From the IMG/VR virus record IMGVR_UViG_3300028496_000004, positions 303 through 34,800 of that record: a stretch of 34,498 bases of DNA; one strand, given 5' to 3'. Numbering within the stretch: position 1 is the stretch's first letter; the number at the start of each line of letters is the position of its first letter. The position numbers were made by a program, and so were the translations under genes. The stretch is from a virus. The notes below the pieces were generated by a model that saw only the letters and a program-made list of their open reading frames with translations, had not been told where the DNA came from and ran no database searches. Shown here piece by piece: positions 1-6,343 of this stretch.

Positions 1-38
1 TTGGGGCGGGCCAGCCCACCATCGAAGGAGAGTCATGA
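1..38 (+). CDS. 3' end of an upstream early gene (partial)
   Basis: The frame starting at base 3 reads GAGQPTIEGES and then stops at 36-38. Its stop overlaps an ATG at 35 in the ATGA arrangement used throughout this operon, so it is probably the last codons of a plus-strand gene that begins left of the window. The final residues PT-I-EGES closely match the PT-T-EGES end of the replication initiator at 1620, and the DNA match continues through the ribosome-binding site. Too little is present to assign a function. Confidence 0.45.
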   Translation, partial: GAGQPTIEGES

Positions 39-69
39 GATGCCCACCATCGAAGGAGAGTCATGAGAT
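14..69 (+). repeat. Tandem 28-bp duplication of a translation start
   Basis: Bases 14-41 and 42-69 are identical 28-bp tandem copies. Each contains AAGGAGAG and ATGAGATG, that is a Shine-Dalgarno and a start codon. Because 28 is not a multiple of three, the first ATG (35) opens a 17-codon dead-end frame, while the second (63) opens the 100-residue gene. Bases 1596-1621 repeat 26 of these bases with one mismatch, again at a gene junction. Confidence 0.9.
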
Positions 70-365
70 GCCCACTATGTCAACGTGACATCGGCCCGAC
101 GGTTGCCGATGAGATCACCCATCGCCGCATCGGATCGAACCCGGAGGCAAGGCAGGAGCAGCGATACCTGTGCGGCTACACGAGCAAGCCGTTCCTGCTG
201 CTGGACGCCTTGCCCAGTACCATCCTTTCGTCTACGATCCGCCGTCTCTGGCGGGTCCTTGACGAGCACATCAAGGCGGAGGACACACCGGTTGAGGTCC
301 GAACCGAGCACGGCTGGTGTGACGTAGAGGACGTGATCGAGAAGGGATTGAGCGAGGACTCGTAA
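63..365 (+). CDS. Small zinc-finger-like protein of unknown function
   Basis: This 100-residue protein begins MRCPLCQRD, a C-x2-C knuckle, with a further Cys near residue 37 (YLCGY), which suggests a metal-binding or rubredoxin-like N-terminus. The rest is a charged helical segment. I do not recognise the family. The ATG at 63 is chosen because AAGGAGAG lies just upstream in the second copy of a 28-bp tandem duplication. Its TAA stop (363-365) lies inside a 15-bp palindrome repeated five more times in the window. It is followed by terminator-like hairpins, so it is probably the last gene of its transcript. Confidence 0.6.
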   Translation: MRCPLCQRDIGPTVADEITHRRIGSNPEARQEQRYLCGYTSKPFLLLDALPSTILSSTIRRLWRVLDEHIKAEDTPVEVRTEHGWCDVEDVIEKGLSEDS

Positions 366-376
366 CACTGTGTTAC
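362..376. promoter_or_regulatory. Palindromic operator-like site 1
   Basis: The sequence GTAACACTGTGTTAC is a perfect 7-1-7 palindrome. It matches five other sites in the window (3657, 4905, 7980, 22811, 31895). It overlaps the stop codon of the gene before it and lies five bases before a terminator-like hairpin. The repeated, border-located, symmetrical pattern suits binding of a dimeric repressor; the protein is not identified here. Confidence 0.7.
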
Positions 377-380
377 AGGT

Positions 381-410
381 CAGCCCCGGTGGATTCGGAC
401 ACCGGGGCTG
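381..410 (+). terminator. Terminator-like hairpin after the first gene
   Basis: Bases 381-390 (CAGCCCCGGT) pair perfectly with 401-410 (ACCGGGGCTG) around a 10-base loop. It begins five bases after the palindromic site and 16 bases after the stop codon. There is no T-run, so it would be a weak intrinsic terminator or a pause site. Confidence 0.5.
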
Positions 411-520
411 ACGGGTTCCCGGAGGAACCAAGCGGCTCACGAGGGGAGAGAGGACCAACCCCCGGCAGCAGCGCAGCATCATCGTAGGACACCATCCCGA
501 CACCCCCTGACAGGAGTAGG

Positions 521-694
521 GTGGCGAGACCAAAGAGAAACCCCGGCCCCTCGATCAGAAGGGGCCGGGGCCATGGAGCAGAAGGAGAGCCATCACCAAC
601 CTGCTACCAACGCACGAAGCGCGACAGTGCGATGGTAGCAGGTCCGGCTGACGGACCTCCCGAAGTTCCTCCATTGAGAGGAAAGATCGCATGA
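521..694 (+). CDS. Possible 57-codon leader ORF (doubtful)
   Basis: A GTG at 521 preceded by AGGAG opens a 57-codon frame whose TGA (692-694) overlaps the ATG of the replication initiator at 691, the ATGA coupling typical of this operon. Against it, the product is rich in Gly, Pro and Arg without recognisable domain, and the DNA holds three strong inverted repeats that suggest a structured leader. The stretch 366-690 otherwise holds no gene: it contains the palindromic site, a hairpin at 381-410, one at 541-570 and paired hairpins at 600-658. Confidence 0.2.
   Translation: MARPKRNPGPSIRRGRGHGAEGEPSPTCYQRTKRDSAMVAGPADGPPEVPPLRGKIA
541..570. terminator. Strong GC hairpin
   Basis: CCCCGGCCCC (541-550) pairs with GGGGCCGGGG (561-570) around a 10-base loop. 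No T-run follows on the plus strand, but the minus strand continues TTTCTCTTTG, so it may stop leftward transcription as well as attenuate the early transcript upstream of the replication initiator. Confidence 0.55.
600..658 (+). promoter_or_regulatory. Overlapping alternative hairpins upstream of the initiator gene
   Basis: CCTGCTACCA (600-609) pairs with TGGTAGCAGG (633-642), and AGGTCCG (640-646) pairs with CGGACCT (652-658). The two stems share bases 640-642, so at full length they compete. They lie 33 bases before the initiator start codon. This is an RNA leader that could switch between two folds, though no protein or ligand is indicated. Confidence 0.45.
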
Positions 695-1620
695 CCCAAG
701 AGTCTGACGCCCGCTTGATCGACGAACCGTTCGTCGCCTACCTGCCGTCGCTGGCAGTGCACCTCGGATCACCCTTGCGGGCCATCATCCTTCAGGCTCT
801 GTGGTTCGCCCGGAACAGGGTCACGGGCGAAACCCGGATGCCCTACGAGGAACTCACGCAGCGCACCGGGATCACAGACCGGACGCTACGTAGCCATGTG
901 AAGTGGCTCCGCGAGAACGGCCACCTGTCGTCCCGCAGGTCGTCCCGGATGGACGCCACACAGGTGTGGGAAGTGCACCTTGACGGGGAGGTGTCAGTCG
1001 AGGTGGCCGAATCTGCCACCTCGACTGACGATCCGCGTGAGTCGGACGATGACCATGTGGCCGAATCTGCCACATCTGATGTGGCCGAATCTGCCACCTC
1101 TAGTAGTAAGAATAAAGAACCTCTCATTGACTCACCTGATGCTGATGCCTCACCTTTCGTAGATGGTGAGGTGGCTGGCTTTGAGGGTGACCTCACCAGC
1201 AGCAGCGGTGGATCAAAGCCTGACGCGATGAAGGTGGAGCCAACGATCCCCCTGATGGCACCGCGCCCCTTCCCGCTGGCCGAGCAGGACAACCTCATCG
1301 CGTGGTTCAAGGTGACCAACGGTGACTCATGGGTGGCGGCGTGGAACTCCGCTGTCGCGTCACCGACCAACATCCACTACGACCCGCAGGTCCACCTCGC
1401 GGAGTACCTCATCAAGTGCAAGGATCAGAACCGTCAGCCACGGCCCGACCTGTGGCTGAAGTTCTTCATCGAGGACCGACAGACCTACGCCCAGCGACTC
1501 GTCGCCGAAGCGCAGAAGGTGCTCGACAGCAGCATCACCCCGCAAGAGCGGGAAGAACGCGACAACCGGAGCCTGCCCCCCGCCAACTGGGGCGTGCCCA
1601 CCACCGAAGGAGAGTCATGA
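691..1620 (+). CDS. Winged-helix replication initiator
   Basis: The 309-residue product has the layout of phage replisome organisers such as lambda O. Residues 1-100 form a winged-helix domain (MPYEELTQRTGITDRTLRSH is the helix-turn-helix) ending in a beta wing. Residues 100-190 are a low-complexity acidic linker with VAESATS three times. Residues 195-309 form a helical domain likely to contact the primase-helicase encoded downstream. The start is supported by GAGAGGAAAG six bases before the ATG. The gene is coupled by ATGA to the next. The linker codons form three identical iteron-like DNA repeats followed by an A+T-rich stretch, as in an origin nested in its initiator gene. The initiator role is inferred from the fold, linker and neighbours. 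Confidence 0.75.
   Translation: MTQESDARLIDEPFVAYLPSLAVHLGSPLRAIILQALWFARNRVTGETRMPYEELTQRTGITDRTLRSHVKWLRENGHLSSRRSSRMDATQVWEVHLDGEVSVEVAESATSTDDPRESDDDHVAESATSDVAESATSSSKNKEPLIDSPDADASPFVDGEVAGFEGDLTSSSGGSKPDAMKVEPTIPLMAPRPFPLAEQDNLIAWFKVTNGDSWVAAWNSAVASPTNIHYDPQVHLAEYLIKCKDQNRQPRPDLWLKFFIEDRQTYAQRLVAEAQKVLDSSITPQEREERDNRSLPPANWGVPTTEGES
1003..1130. other. Candidate replication origin with iterons
   Basis: Three identical 17-bp repeats, GTGGCCGAATCTGCCAC, lie at 1003-1019, 1057-1073 and 1081-1097. Each has GTGGC/GCCAC dyad symmetry around a 7-base centre. They are followed by the most A+T-rich stretch nearby, about 1099-1130, and then an inverted repeat of CCTCACC/GGTGAGG type around 1146-1175. 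All lie within the linker-coding part of the initiator gene. This matches the lambda ori layout: initiator-bound iterons beside an unwinding element inside gene O. Origin function is inferred. Confidence 0.6.
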
Positions 1621-1925
1621 GCATCATCTGTAGAGCAACCGTGAGCCTCGTCGTCGCTGACGACGGCACCACTGAGATGCAGGCGGCATACGGAGAGGGC
1701 AAGTTCCGTCCCTATACCGTGGTCGCTACCTACCTCGCGGAGGACGGTGAGGACTGGAGGCTCTACAACGTCAAGGTCAGCGGGCCGATGGTCCGCAAGA
1801 ACGGGTCACTCTCTGCGTTGATCAGCAAGCACAGGGTGTTCCGGTCATACCAAGACCCCATCGCCACACTCCCCTCCCACATCACCGCGCTCATCGAGCA
1901 GAACCAGCCGAGGGCCTTCGCATGA
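1617..1925 (+). CDS. Hypothetical early protein
   Basis: This 102-residue protein starts at the ATG overlapping the initiator stop codon (ATGA), with AAGGAGAG upstream, and itself overlaps the primase start by ATGA. It is predicted to be mostly beta-strand at first (CRATVSLVVADDGTTEMQAAY) and helical at the end. I see no catalytic or metal-binding motif and do not recognise the family. Its position between initiator and primase-helicase suggests an accessory replication role, but that rests on location only. Confidence 0.65.
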   Translation: MSIICRATVSLVVADDGTTEMQAAYGEGKFRPYTVVATYLAEDGEDWRLYNVKVSGPMVRKNGSLSALISKHRVFRSYQDPIATLPSHITALIEQNQPRAFA

Positions 1926-3544
1926 GCCGCATCGCGCCAGACGTAGCGACAGCGGTGTCTTGGGCGCGTGCTGGTCAGGAGTCGATGGTCGTCTGCCCGG
2001 CGCACGACGACAACAACCCTTCGCTCAGCGTCGGGCCCGGCAACGAGGGACAGCCGGTGGTGTTCAAGTGCCACGCGAACTGCGAGTCACGCGACATCAT
2101 CACGGCGGCAGGTCTCTCATGGGGTGACGTGTGCGGTGGGGAACTCGACCCCAACCGCGTCGAGGGTGAGGTGTGGACGCCGCGAGGCAACGCCTCTCAC
2201 GTCTACCAGTACGTCGACGAGTACGGTCGCGTGCTGTTCGAGGCGCTGCGAGTCACCCTCCCCGAAGGTGGCAAGACCTTCTTCCAGCGCCAGCCCGACA
2301 GCAGCGCCCAGAGTGGCTATGCATGGAACCTCCAAGGTGTGCGCCGGGTGCTCTACCGCCTGCCGCAGGTGATCGCCGCCGTCAATGACGGCAAGGACAT
2401 CTGGGTGGTCGAGGGCGAGAAGGACGCCGACCGGGCCTGCGCTGACGGCAAGGTCGCAACGTGCGCACCGATGGGTGCCGGGAAGTGGAACACCGACTAC
2501 GGCCAGTTCCTCACAGGCGCTCGGGTCACCATCGTCGCGGACGCCGACGAGCCGGGACGCAAGCACGCGATGGAGGTGTACGACGACCTCGTCTCCAACC
2601 ATGGGTGTGAGGCACGGATCGTCGAGTCGCCGCTGCACAACTGCAAGGACTACTCGGACCACCGCCAGCACGGCGGCACCGACGAGTCGTTCATCACCAC
2701 GCACCAGTCATGGACGGACGAGACCGACCTCGGCGGGTTGGGCATCCAAGACTTCTTGGAGACCGACTTCCCGCAGGGCCGCGTCATCATCCCCGGCCTG
2801 TTGGCGCAGGCCAATGTGATGGTGCTGGTCGGGCCGGAGGGTCACGGCAAGTCGCTGGCGATGAGGCAGATCGCGGTGCAGTGCGCTGCTGGGATCGTGC
2901 CCTTCACCGGGGCGAGGATGGCCCCGCTCAACGTCCTGTTCATCGACGCGGAGAACCCGGAGTTCCAGCAGAAGGAGGACTGGTCGCGGTTGGTAGGGTT
3001 GGCGGTGCGCCACACCCAACTGGAGATTCCGAACCAGAACCTCCAGATCATGAGCGAGTGGAGAGCCGAACCAGACCTCACCTCACCTGACGGTGCGGCG
3101 TGGCTGCTGGAGCGCATCAACCGGCTGAAGCCGGACCTCTGCCTGATGGGTCCGGTGCAGAACCTGTGTGGCCGTGACGTCAAGGACGACGAGGTGGTGC
3201 GCCGGTTCAAGCGGACCGTCAACACCGCTCGTGCGATCTGCGGGACGGCGTTCATCATCGAGCACCACGCACCTCACCGCTCACCCGGCGACAAGGTCAG
3301 GCAGATGCGCCCGTACGGGTCGAGCCTGTTCATGAAGTGGCCGGACCTCGGCTACGGCATGACGCCCACCGACGAGGAGGGCATCTACGACCTCTACCCG
3401 TTCCGGCGTCCTCGGGTGCGTAGCAGGGCGTGGCCTGAGCGCATCCGATGGGGCACCCCCAACACCATGGAGTTCCCATGGGAGGAGGCTCCACCGGAGG
3501 GTGGCAGCAACGTTGTCTCCGGGAACTTCGGAGGTCGGCGATGA
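1922..3544 (+). CDS. Bifunctional DNA primase-helicase
   Basis: The 540-residue protein has three modules. Residues 20-65 form a zinc-binding domain (VCPAHDDNNPSLSV then FKCHANC). Residues 155-225 form a TOPRIM domain, with the glutamate of VVEGEKDADRA and the acidic IVADADEPGRK motif. Residues 285-500 form a RecA-like ATPase related to the RepA/DnaB fold, with Walker A GPEGHGKS and a Walker B-like strand VLFIDAENP. Together these would make primers and unwind DNA at the phage fork, loaded by the upstream initiator. It begins at the ATG overlapping the previous stop. All key motif residues are present and it looks intact. The final residues are Gly/Arg-rich. Confidence 0.85.
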   Translation: MSRIAPDVATAVSWARAGQESMVVCPAHDDNNPSLSVGPGNEGQPVVFKCHANCESRDIITAAGLSWGDVCGGELDPNRVEGEVWTPRGNASHVYQYVDEYGRVLFEALRVTLPEGGKTFFQRQPDSSAQSGYAWNLQGVRRVLYRLPQVIAAVNDGKDIWVVEGEKDADRACADGKVATCAPMGAGKWNTDYGQFLTGARVTIVADADEPGRKHAMEVYDDLVSNHGCEARIVESPLHNCKDYSDHRQHGGTDESFITTHQSWTDETDLGGLGIQDFLETDFPQGRVIIPGLLAQANVMVLVGPEGHGKSLAMRQIAVQCAAGIVPFTGARMAPLNVLFIDAENPEFQQKEDWSRLVGLAVRHTQLEIPNQNLQIMSEWRAEPDLTSPDGAAWLLERINRLKPDLCLMGPVQNLCGRDVKDDEVVRRFKRTVNTARAICGTAFIIEHHAPHRSPGDKVRQMRPYGSSLFMKWPDLGYGMTPTDEEGIYDLYPFRRPRVRSRAWPERIRWGTPNTMEFPWEEAPPEGGSNVVSGNFGGRR

Positions 3545-3660
3545 TCAGCCCGGATGGCAGGGCACGCCGGGGCGCTCCCGCCCTCGCAGTCCTAGTGCGG
3601 GTCCTTGGCCCAGCGCGGACCCGAAAGCCCCGCAGATCGCGTTTTCGGAAAGGGGCGTAA
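3541..3660 (+). CDS. Short basic peptide (hypothetical)
   Basis: A 39-codon frame starts at an ATG overlapping the primase stop (ATGA). It encodes an Arg-rich peptide with about a dozen arginines. Its TAA stop (3658-3660) lies in the second palindromic site. The coupling pattern supports translation, but the composition is compatible with a chance frame in GC-rich DNA and no domain is recognisable. A longer frame from 3448 is rejected because it would run through the end of the primase. Confidence 0.4.
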   Translation: MISPDGRARRGAPALAVLVRVLGPARTRKPRRSRFRKGA

Positions 3661-3671
3661 CACAGTGTTAC
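3657..3671. promoter_or_regulatory. Palindromic operator-like site 2
   Basis: GTAACACAGTGTTAC, a perfect 7-1-7 palindrome. It contains the TAA stop of the preceding small frame at offset 1 and the GTG start of the next gene at offset 8. Binding here could block translation-coupled transcription of the HNH nuclease and downstream genes. Confidence 0.7.
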
Positions 3672-3826
3672 GGCTGGAGTGGTGCGAGGAATGCGACGAC
3701 TCATCGACCATCGTCGATGACCGAGAGGAACAGGTCGGCTTCGAGGAGCAGGCTCGTCGAGTCTGGGTCGAGACACTGTCCTGCGGCCATGACGTGGTGC
3801 TGAGGGAAGGGCCAGCCGGTGGCTGA
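3665..3826 (+). CDS. Small Cys/His protein, hypothetical
   Basis: This 53-residue product begins MLRLEWCEECDD and later has LSCGHDVV, giving C-x2-C and C-x-H pairs that could bind one zinc. The GTG at 3665 is chosen because GGAAAGGGG lies nine bases upstream; a TTG at 3605 is possible but lacks a clear ribosome-binding site. The start lies inside the palindromic site, as does the start of the gene at 4913, and both proteins begin MLR. Its stop overlaps the GTG start of the HNH nuclease. Function unknown. Confidence 0.6.
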   Translation: MLRLEWCEECDDSSTIVDDREEQVGFEEQARRVWVETLSCGHDVVLREGPAGG

Positions 3827-4145
3827 CCCGAACCGCAGCATCCCCACGAAGTCGCGGGAGATCGTCAGGAAGCGCGACCGTGGCACCTGTGTCCGGTGCG
3901 GGCTTCCCGGTCGGGAGTGGCACCACCGCCGCTCCCGCTCCGTACGTGGCGATCACCGGCACTGCCCCTGTAACGGGGTGACGCTGTGCCACGTAGACCA
4001 CAAGTGGGTCCACTCGAACCCCATCGAGGCGATGGCTCTCGGGCTGATCGTCAGCAGGTGGGTGGACAACCCGTCCAACGTGCCGGTCAGCACCGTCTAC
4101 GGTCTCGCCATGCAGGACTGTGAGGGCGAGCGCAAACCCGCCTGA
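3819..4145 (+). CDS. HNH endonuclease
   Basis: The 108-residue protein has the core of a small phage HNH nuclease: RDRGTCVRCGLPGREWHHRR supplies the C-x2-C and paired histidines, and GVTLCHVDHKWVHSNP supplies the second half with the final catalytic or metal-binding His. It begins at GTG 3819, overlapping the stop before it, with GAGGGAAGG upstream. In many phages this enzyme is beside the terminase; here it lies in the replication arm, between primase and annealing protein, which may point to a role in recombination or in nicking host DNA. Homing is also possible, although it does not interrupt another gene. Confidence 0.8.
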   Translation: MADPNRSIPTKSREIVRKRDRGTCVRCGLPGREWHHRRSRSVRGDHRHCPCNGVTLCHVDHKWVHSNPIEAMALGLIVSRWVDNPSNVPVSTVYGLAMQDCEGERKPA

Positions 4146-4172
4146 GCCCATGCCCAAGCCGTCCGATTCCGG

Positions 4173-4215
4173 TAGAATGGAACCCATCAGCAGGACCTGT
4201 CGGAGGGTCCTGCTG
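4173..4215 (+). promoter_or_regulatory. Possible promoter and 5' leader hairpin of the Rad52-like gene
   Basis: TAGAAT at 4173-4178 resembles a -10 box, although no good -35 is visible. Just downstream, CAGCAGGACC (4188-4197) pairs perfectly with GGTCCTGCTG (4206-4215) around an 8-base loop, 21 bases before the start codon. The hairpin could stabilise the transcript or limit read-through from the HNH gene. The gap 4146-4236 has no gene. Confidence 0.35.
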
Positions 4216-4236
4216 AATCACTGAGAGAGGAACACC

Positions 4237-4902
4237 ATGACCCAGTCATACGACGAGCCGCTGTCCGCAGAGTTGATCGGCGGACCCACGCAGACCCGTC
4301 TCAACAGCGAGCAGGTCGGGCTGCTGATGCGCGGCATCGACAGGCCCCGCATCGCCACCCGCTCACAGGGCGGGAAGCAACTCTCGTACGTCGAGGCGTA
4401 CGACATCAAGGCCACCCTCATCCGGCTGTTCGGCTTCGGCGGCTTCAGTGCACGGGTCACCGAGAGCAAGATCGTCAGCATCCGTGAGCACGCCTCCGGC
4501 ACGCTCGGGCACGTCGACAACCAAGGCAAGGCCAAGACGCCGCAAGTCATCGCCCAGTCGACGGTGGAACTCACGGTCTTCGGCATCGGCCCGCAGGGGC
4601 AGGACGCCGTCTACACAGAGACCGCCATCGGAGCGAACTCGGGATGGGACATCGGAGACGTGTGCGACAACGCCATCAAGACCGCGTCCTCGGACGCGCT
4701 GAAGCGGTGCGCGATCTACCTCGGTGACCAGTTCGGGCTGTCTCTCTACCGGGACGGCAGCACCGACCCAGTGGTGCGCTGGCTGTTCGACCCGGTGCAG
4801 AAGGACCTGCTCTCGGAGTACGTCCAGAAGCAGATCGAGAACCCACCCACGCCGGATGCGTCGACGCAGCAGGCGCTGAACCGCTCCACCGGCAACGCCT
4901 GA
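4237..4902 (+). CDS. Rad52/22-like single-strand annealing protein
   Basis: The 221-residue protein resembles the Rad52/Rad22-type annealing proteins of actinophages. Residues 45-75 carry the conserved start of the fold (SYVEAYDIKATLIRLFGFGG), and residues 130-165 carry GWDIGDVCDNAIKTASSDAL followed by KRCAIYLGDQFGLSLY. Such proteins coat single-stranded DNA in rings and anneal complementary strands. Here it probably works with the Cas4-like nuclease three genes downstream as a recombination pair. The C-terminus is a short, flexible Pro/Gln-rich tail. The start is supported by GAGAGAGGAACACC. It has its own leader hairpin. Confidence 0.8.
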   Translation: MTQSYDEPLSAELIGGPTQTRLNSEQVGLLMRGIDRPRIATRSQGGKQLSYVEAYDIKATLIRLFGFGGFSARVTESKIVSIREHASGTLGHVDNQGKAKTPQVIAQSTVELTVFGIGPQGQDAVYTETAIGANSGWDIGDVCDNAIKTASSDALKRCAIYLGDQFGLSLYRDGSTDPVVRWLFDPVQKDLLSEYVQKQIENPPTPDASTQQALNRSTGNA

Positions 4903-4904
4903 CG

Positions 4905-4919
4905 GTAACGCCGTGTTAC
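4905..4919. promoter_or_regulatory. Palindromic operator-like site 3 (one mismatch)
   Basis: GTAACGCCGTGTTAC differs from the consensus at one outer position (G for A), which breaks one base pair of the palindrome. It lies two bases after the Rad52-like stop codon and contains the GTG start of the next gene at offset 8, exactly as at 3657-3671. Confidence 0.6.
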
Positions 4920-5131
4920 GCGCCGACGACGAGAACGGTCGGTCGATCCACAACGGGCGACGCGACCACTGCGTATGCGAGCACTGCTGGGGCGAAGGCT
5001 TCCGCACGTTCGTACTGGAGACCGGGCGGCAGCACACCGACAGGTGTCCGGTCTGCCTCGGCACTGGCAAGGGCTACTGCCGTCACCGCGATAGCGAGCC
5101 GAGCAACAGAGAGAGGAACCCCAATGACTGA
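4913..5131 (+). CDS. DnaJ-type zinc-finger protein
   Basis: The 72-residue protein carries C-x2-C-x-G-x-G repeats: CEHCWGEGF near residue 24 and CPVCLGTGKGYC near residue 45, as in the Cys-rich zinc domain of DnaJ. No J domain is present. Such stand-alone domains in phages are of unknown role and may bind single-stranded DNA, RNA or unfolded protein. The GTG at 4913 is the only good start and lies in the palindromic site. The ribosome-binding site is weak, so expression may depend on coupling to the Rad52-like gene. It overlaps the next gene by eight bases. Confidence 0.65.
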   Translation: MLRADDENGRSIHNGRRDHCVCEHCWGEGFRTFVLETGRQHTDRCPVCLGTGKGYCRHRDSEPSNRERNPND

Positions 5132-5345
5132 CGTTGGGCACAAGGAGGACGAGAGGAACTACGCACCGTTCGTCGGCATCGACTGCACTCACTGCGGCGG
5201 CGGACCGATCTACCTGCACATGGTCTTCGAGGCGCAGGCACTCGGAACGTACAGCGTGGCCGGAGCGCAGATGAAGGCCGTTGGAAACTTCTGGCCCCAC
5301 GCAACATGCGAGGGCTGCGGACACATATCGAGAGGGAGGGCGTAG
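5124..5345 (+). CDS. Small putative zinc-ribbon protein
   Basis: This 73-residue protein has two knuckles, CTHCGGGP near residue 21 and CEGCGH near residue 63, spaced as in a zinc ribbon. Between them is a predicted helical and beta segment. GAGAGAGGAACCCCA precedes the ATG. Its stop lies two bases before the GTG of the Cas4-like nuclease, so the pair is probably translationally coupled. Family and function are not recognised; nucleic-acid binding is a guess from the motif. Confidence 0.6.
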   Translation: MTDVGHKEDERNYAPFVGIDCTHCGGGPIYLHMVFEAQALGTYSVAGAQMKAVGNFWPHATCEGCGHISRGRA

Positions 5346-5347
5346 CC

Positions 5348-6343
5348 GTGGTTGAGATGGTGCACGACTTCGACTCGCTGGCTGGGATCAAGGTCTCGGA
5401 GCGGGTGCGCAAGGCCATCGACCTGTCGATGAGCCAGTCCGAGCGCAGCATCTATGCGCAGGAGAACAAGATCGGTGTCTCGGACATCGGGACGTGCCGG
5501 GAGTACGTCCGGCGCACCATCGTTGGTGAGCCGTGGTCGGATGAACAGGAGAACTTCGCCGCTGCCTTCACCGGCACCGCAGTCGGTGCGCTTGCGGAGA
5601 TCGCAGCAGCGAAGCACATCCCCGGAGCGCAGACGCAGTTCCCGGTCATCGTCGAGTTGACGGTGCGAGGGTTCAGCCTCTCCCTCCCCGGCCACGTGGA
5701 CGTCTTCATCAACAATACCGACTACGACAGTGACGAGTCGGACGAGGTGTGGGACTTCAAGACGAAGGACGGGCTCGGTGTGGTCAAGCGCACCGGGCCT
5801 GACCTTCAGCAGTTGTTCCAAGTCACCCTCTACGCCAAGGCCCTCATCGACATGGGCAAGGTCCGGCGTGAAGGGCTGCTGCTGTCGCTGGTGTTCATCG
5901 ACCGCAGCGGAGCAGAGCCGGAGCCGTACACCTTCTCGTGGGCGTACGACGAAGCGGTCCTCCAGCAGGCCATCGACTGGCTCGACGACGTGATCTACGC
6001 CGTCGAGAACAAGGAGGAGGCCAGCAAGGACATGCCTCGCAACTGGTGCGAGATGTGCTGCCCCCGAGTCACTGCCTGCCGTGGTGGTGACACCGACGTC
6101 TCTGGTCTGATCGACGACCCCATCGTCAAGAAGGCGGTCGAGGTGCTGCTGGAGGCCAAGGCCGTGCAGAAGGCCGCGAAGAAGGACGAGGCGTCTGCCA
6201 AGTCCGTGCTCGAAGGTCTCGTCGGGTCCACCGGCGAGCACCTCATCCGGTGGACCACGGTGCCCGAGTCGGACATCCCTGCCACCACCCGCCGCGAGTA
6301 CAAGCGGCTCAACGTCACACCGATCAAGAAGGGCAAGTCATGA
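5348..6343 (+). CDS. Cas4-like PD-(D/E)XK exonuclease
   Basis: The 331-residue protein has the RecB/Cas4 nuclease layout. SDIGTCREYVRR near residue 48 supplies the first cysteine of a probable 4Fe-4S cluster. SLPGHVDVFI and then VWDFKTK near residues 115 and 135 supply the catalytic Asp and D-x-K motif. Residues LQQLFQVTLYAKAL form the QxxxY-type motif. CEMCCPRVTAC near residue 230 gives the remaining cysteines. It probably resects double-strand ends for the Rad52-like annealing protein. The GTG at 5348 is preferred over 5306 because GAGAGGGAGGG precedes it and it follows the previous stop by two bases. The C-terminus adds a Lys-rich helical region. Confidence 0.8.
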   Translation: MVEMVHDFDSLAGIKVSERVRKAIDLSMSQSERSIYAQENKIGVSDIGTCREYVRRTIVGEPWSDEQENFAAAFTGTAVGALAEIAAAKHIPGAQTQFPVIVELTVRGFSLSLPGHVDVFINNTDYDSDESDEVWDFKTKDGLGVVKRTGPDLQQLFQVTLYAKALIDMGKVRREGLLLSLVFIDRSGAEPEPYTFSWAYDEAVLQQAIDWLDDVIYAVENKEEASKDMPRNWCEMCCPRVTACRGGDTDVSGLIDDPIVKKAVEVLLEAKAVQKAAKKDEASAKSVLEGLVGSTGEHLIRWTTVPESDIPATTRREYKRLNVTPIKKGKS

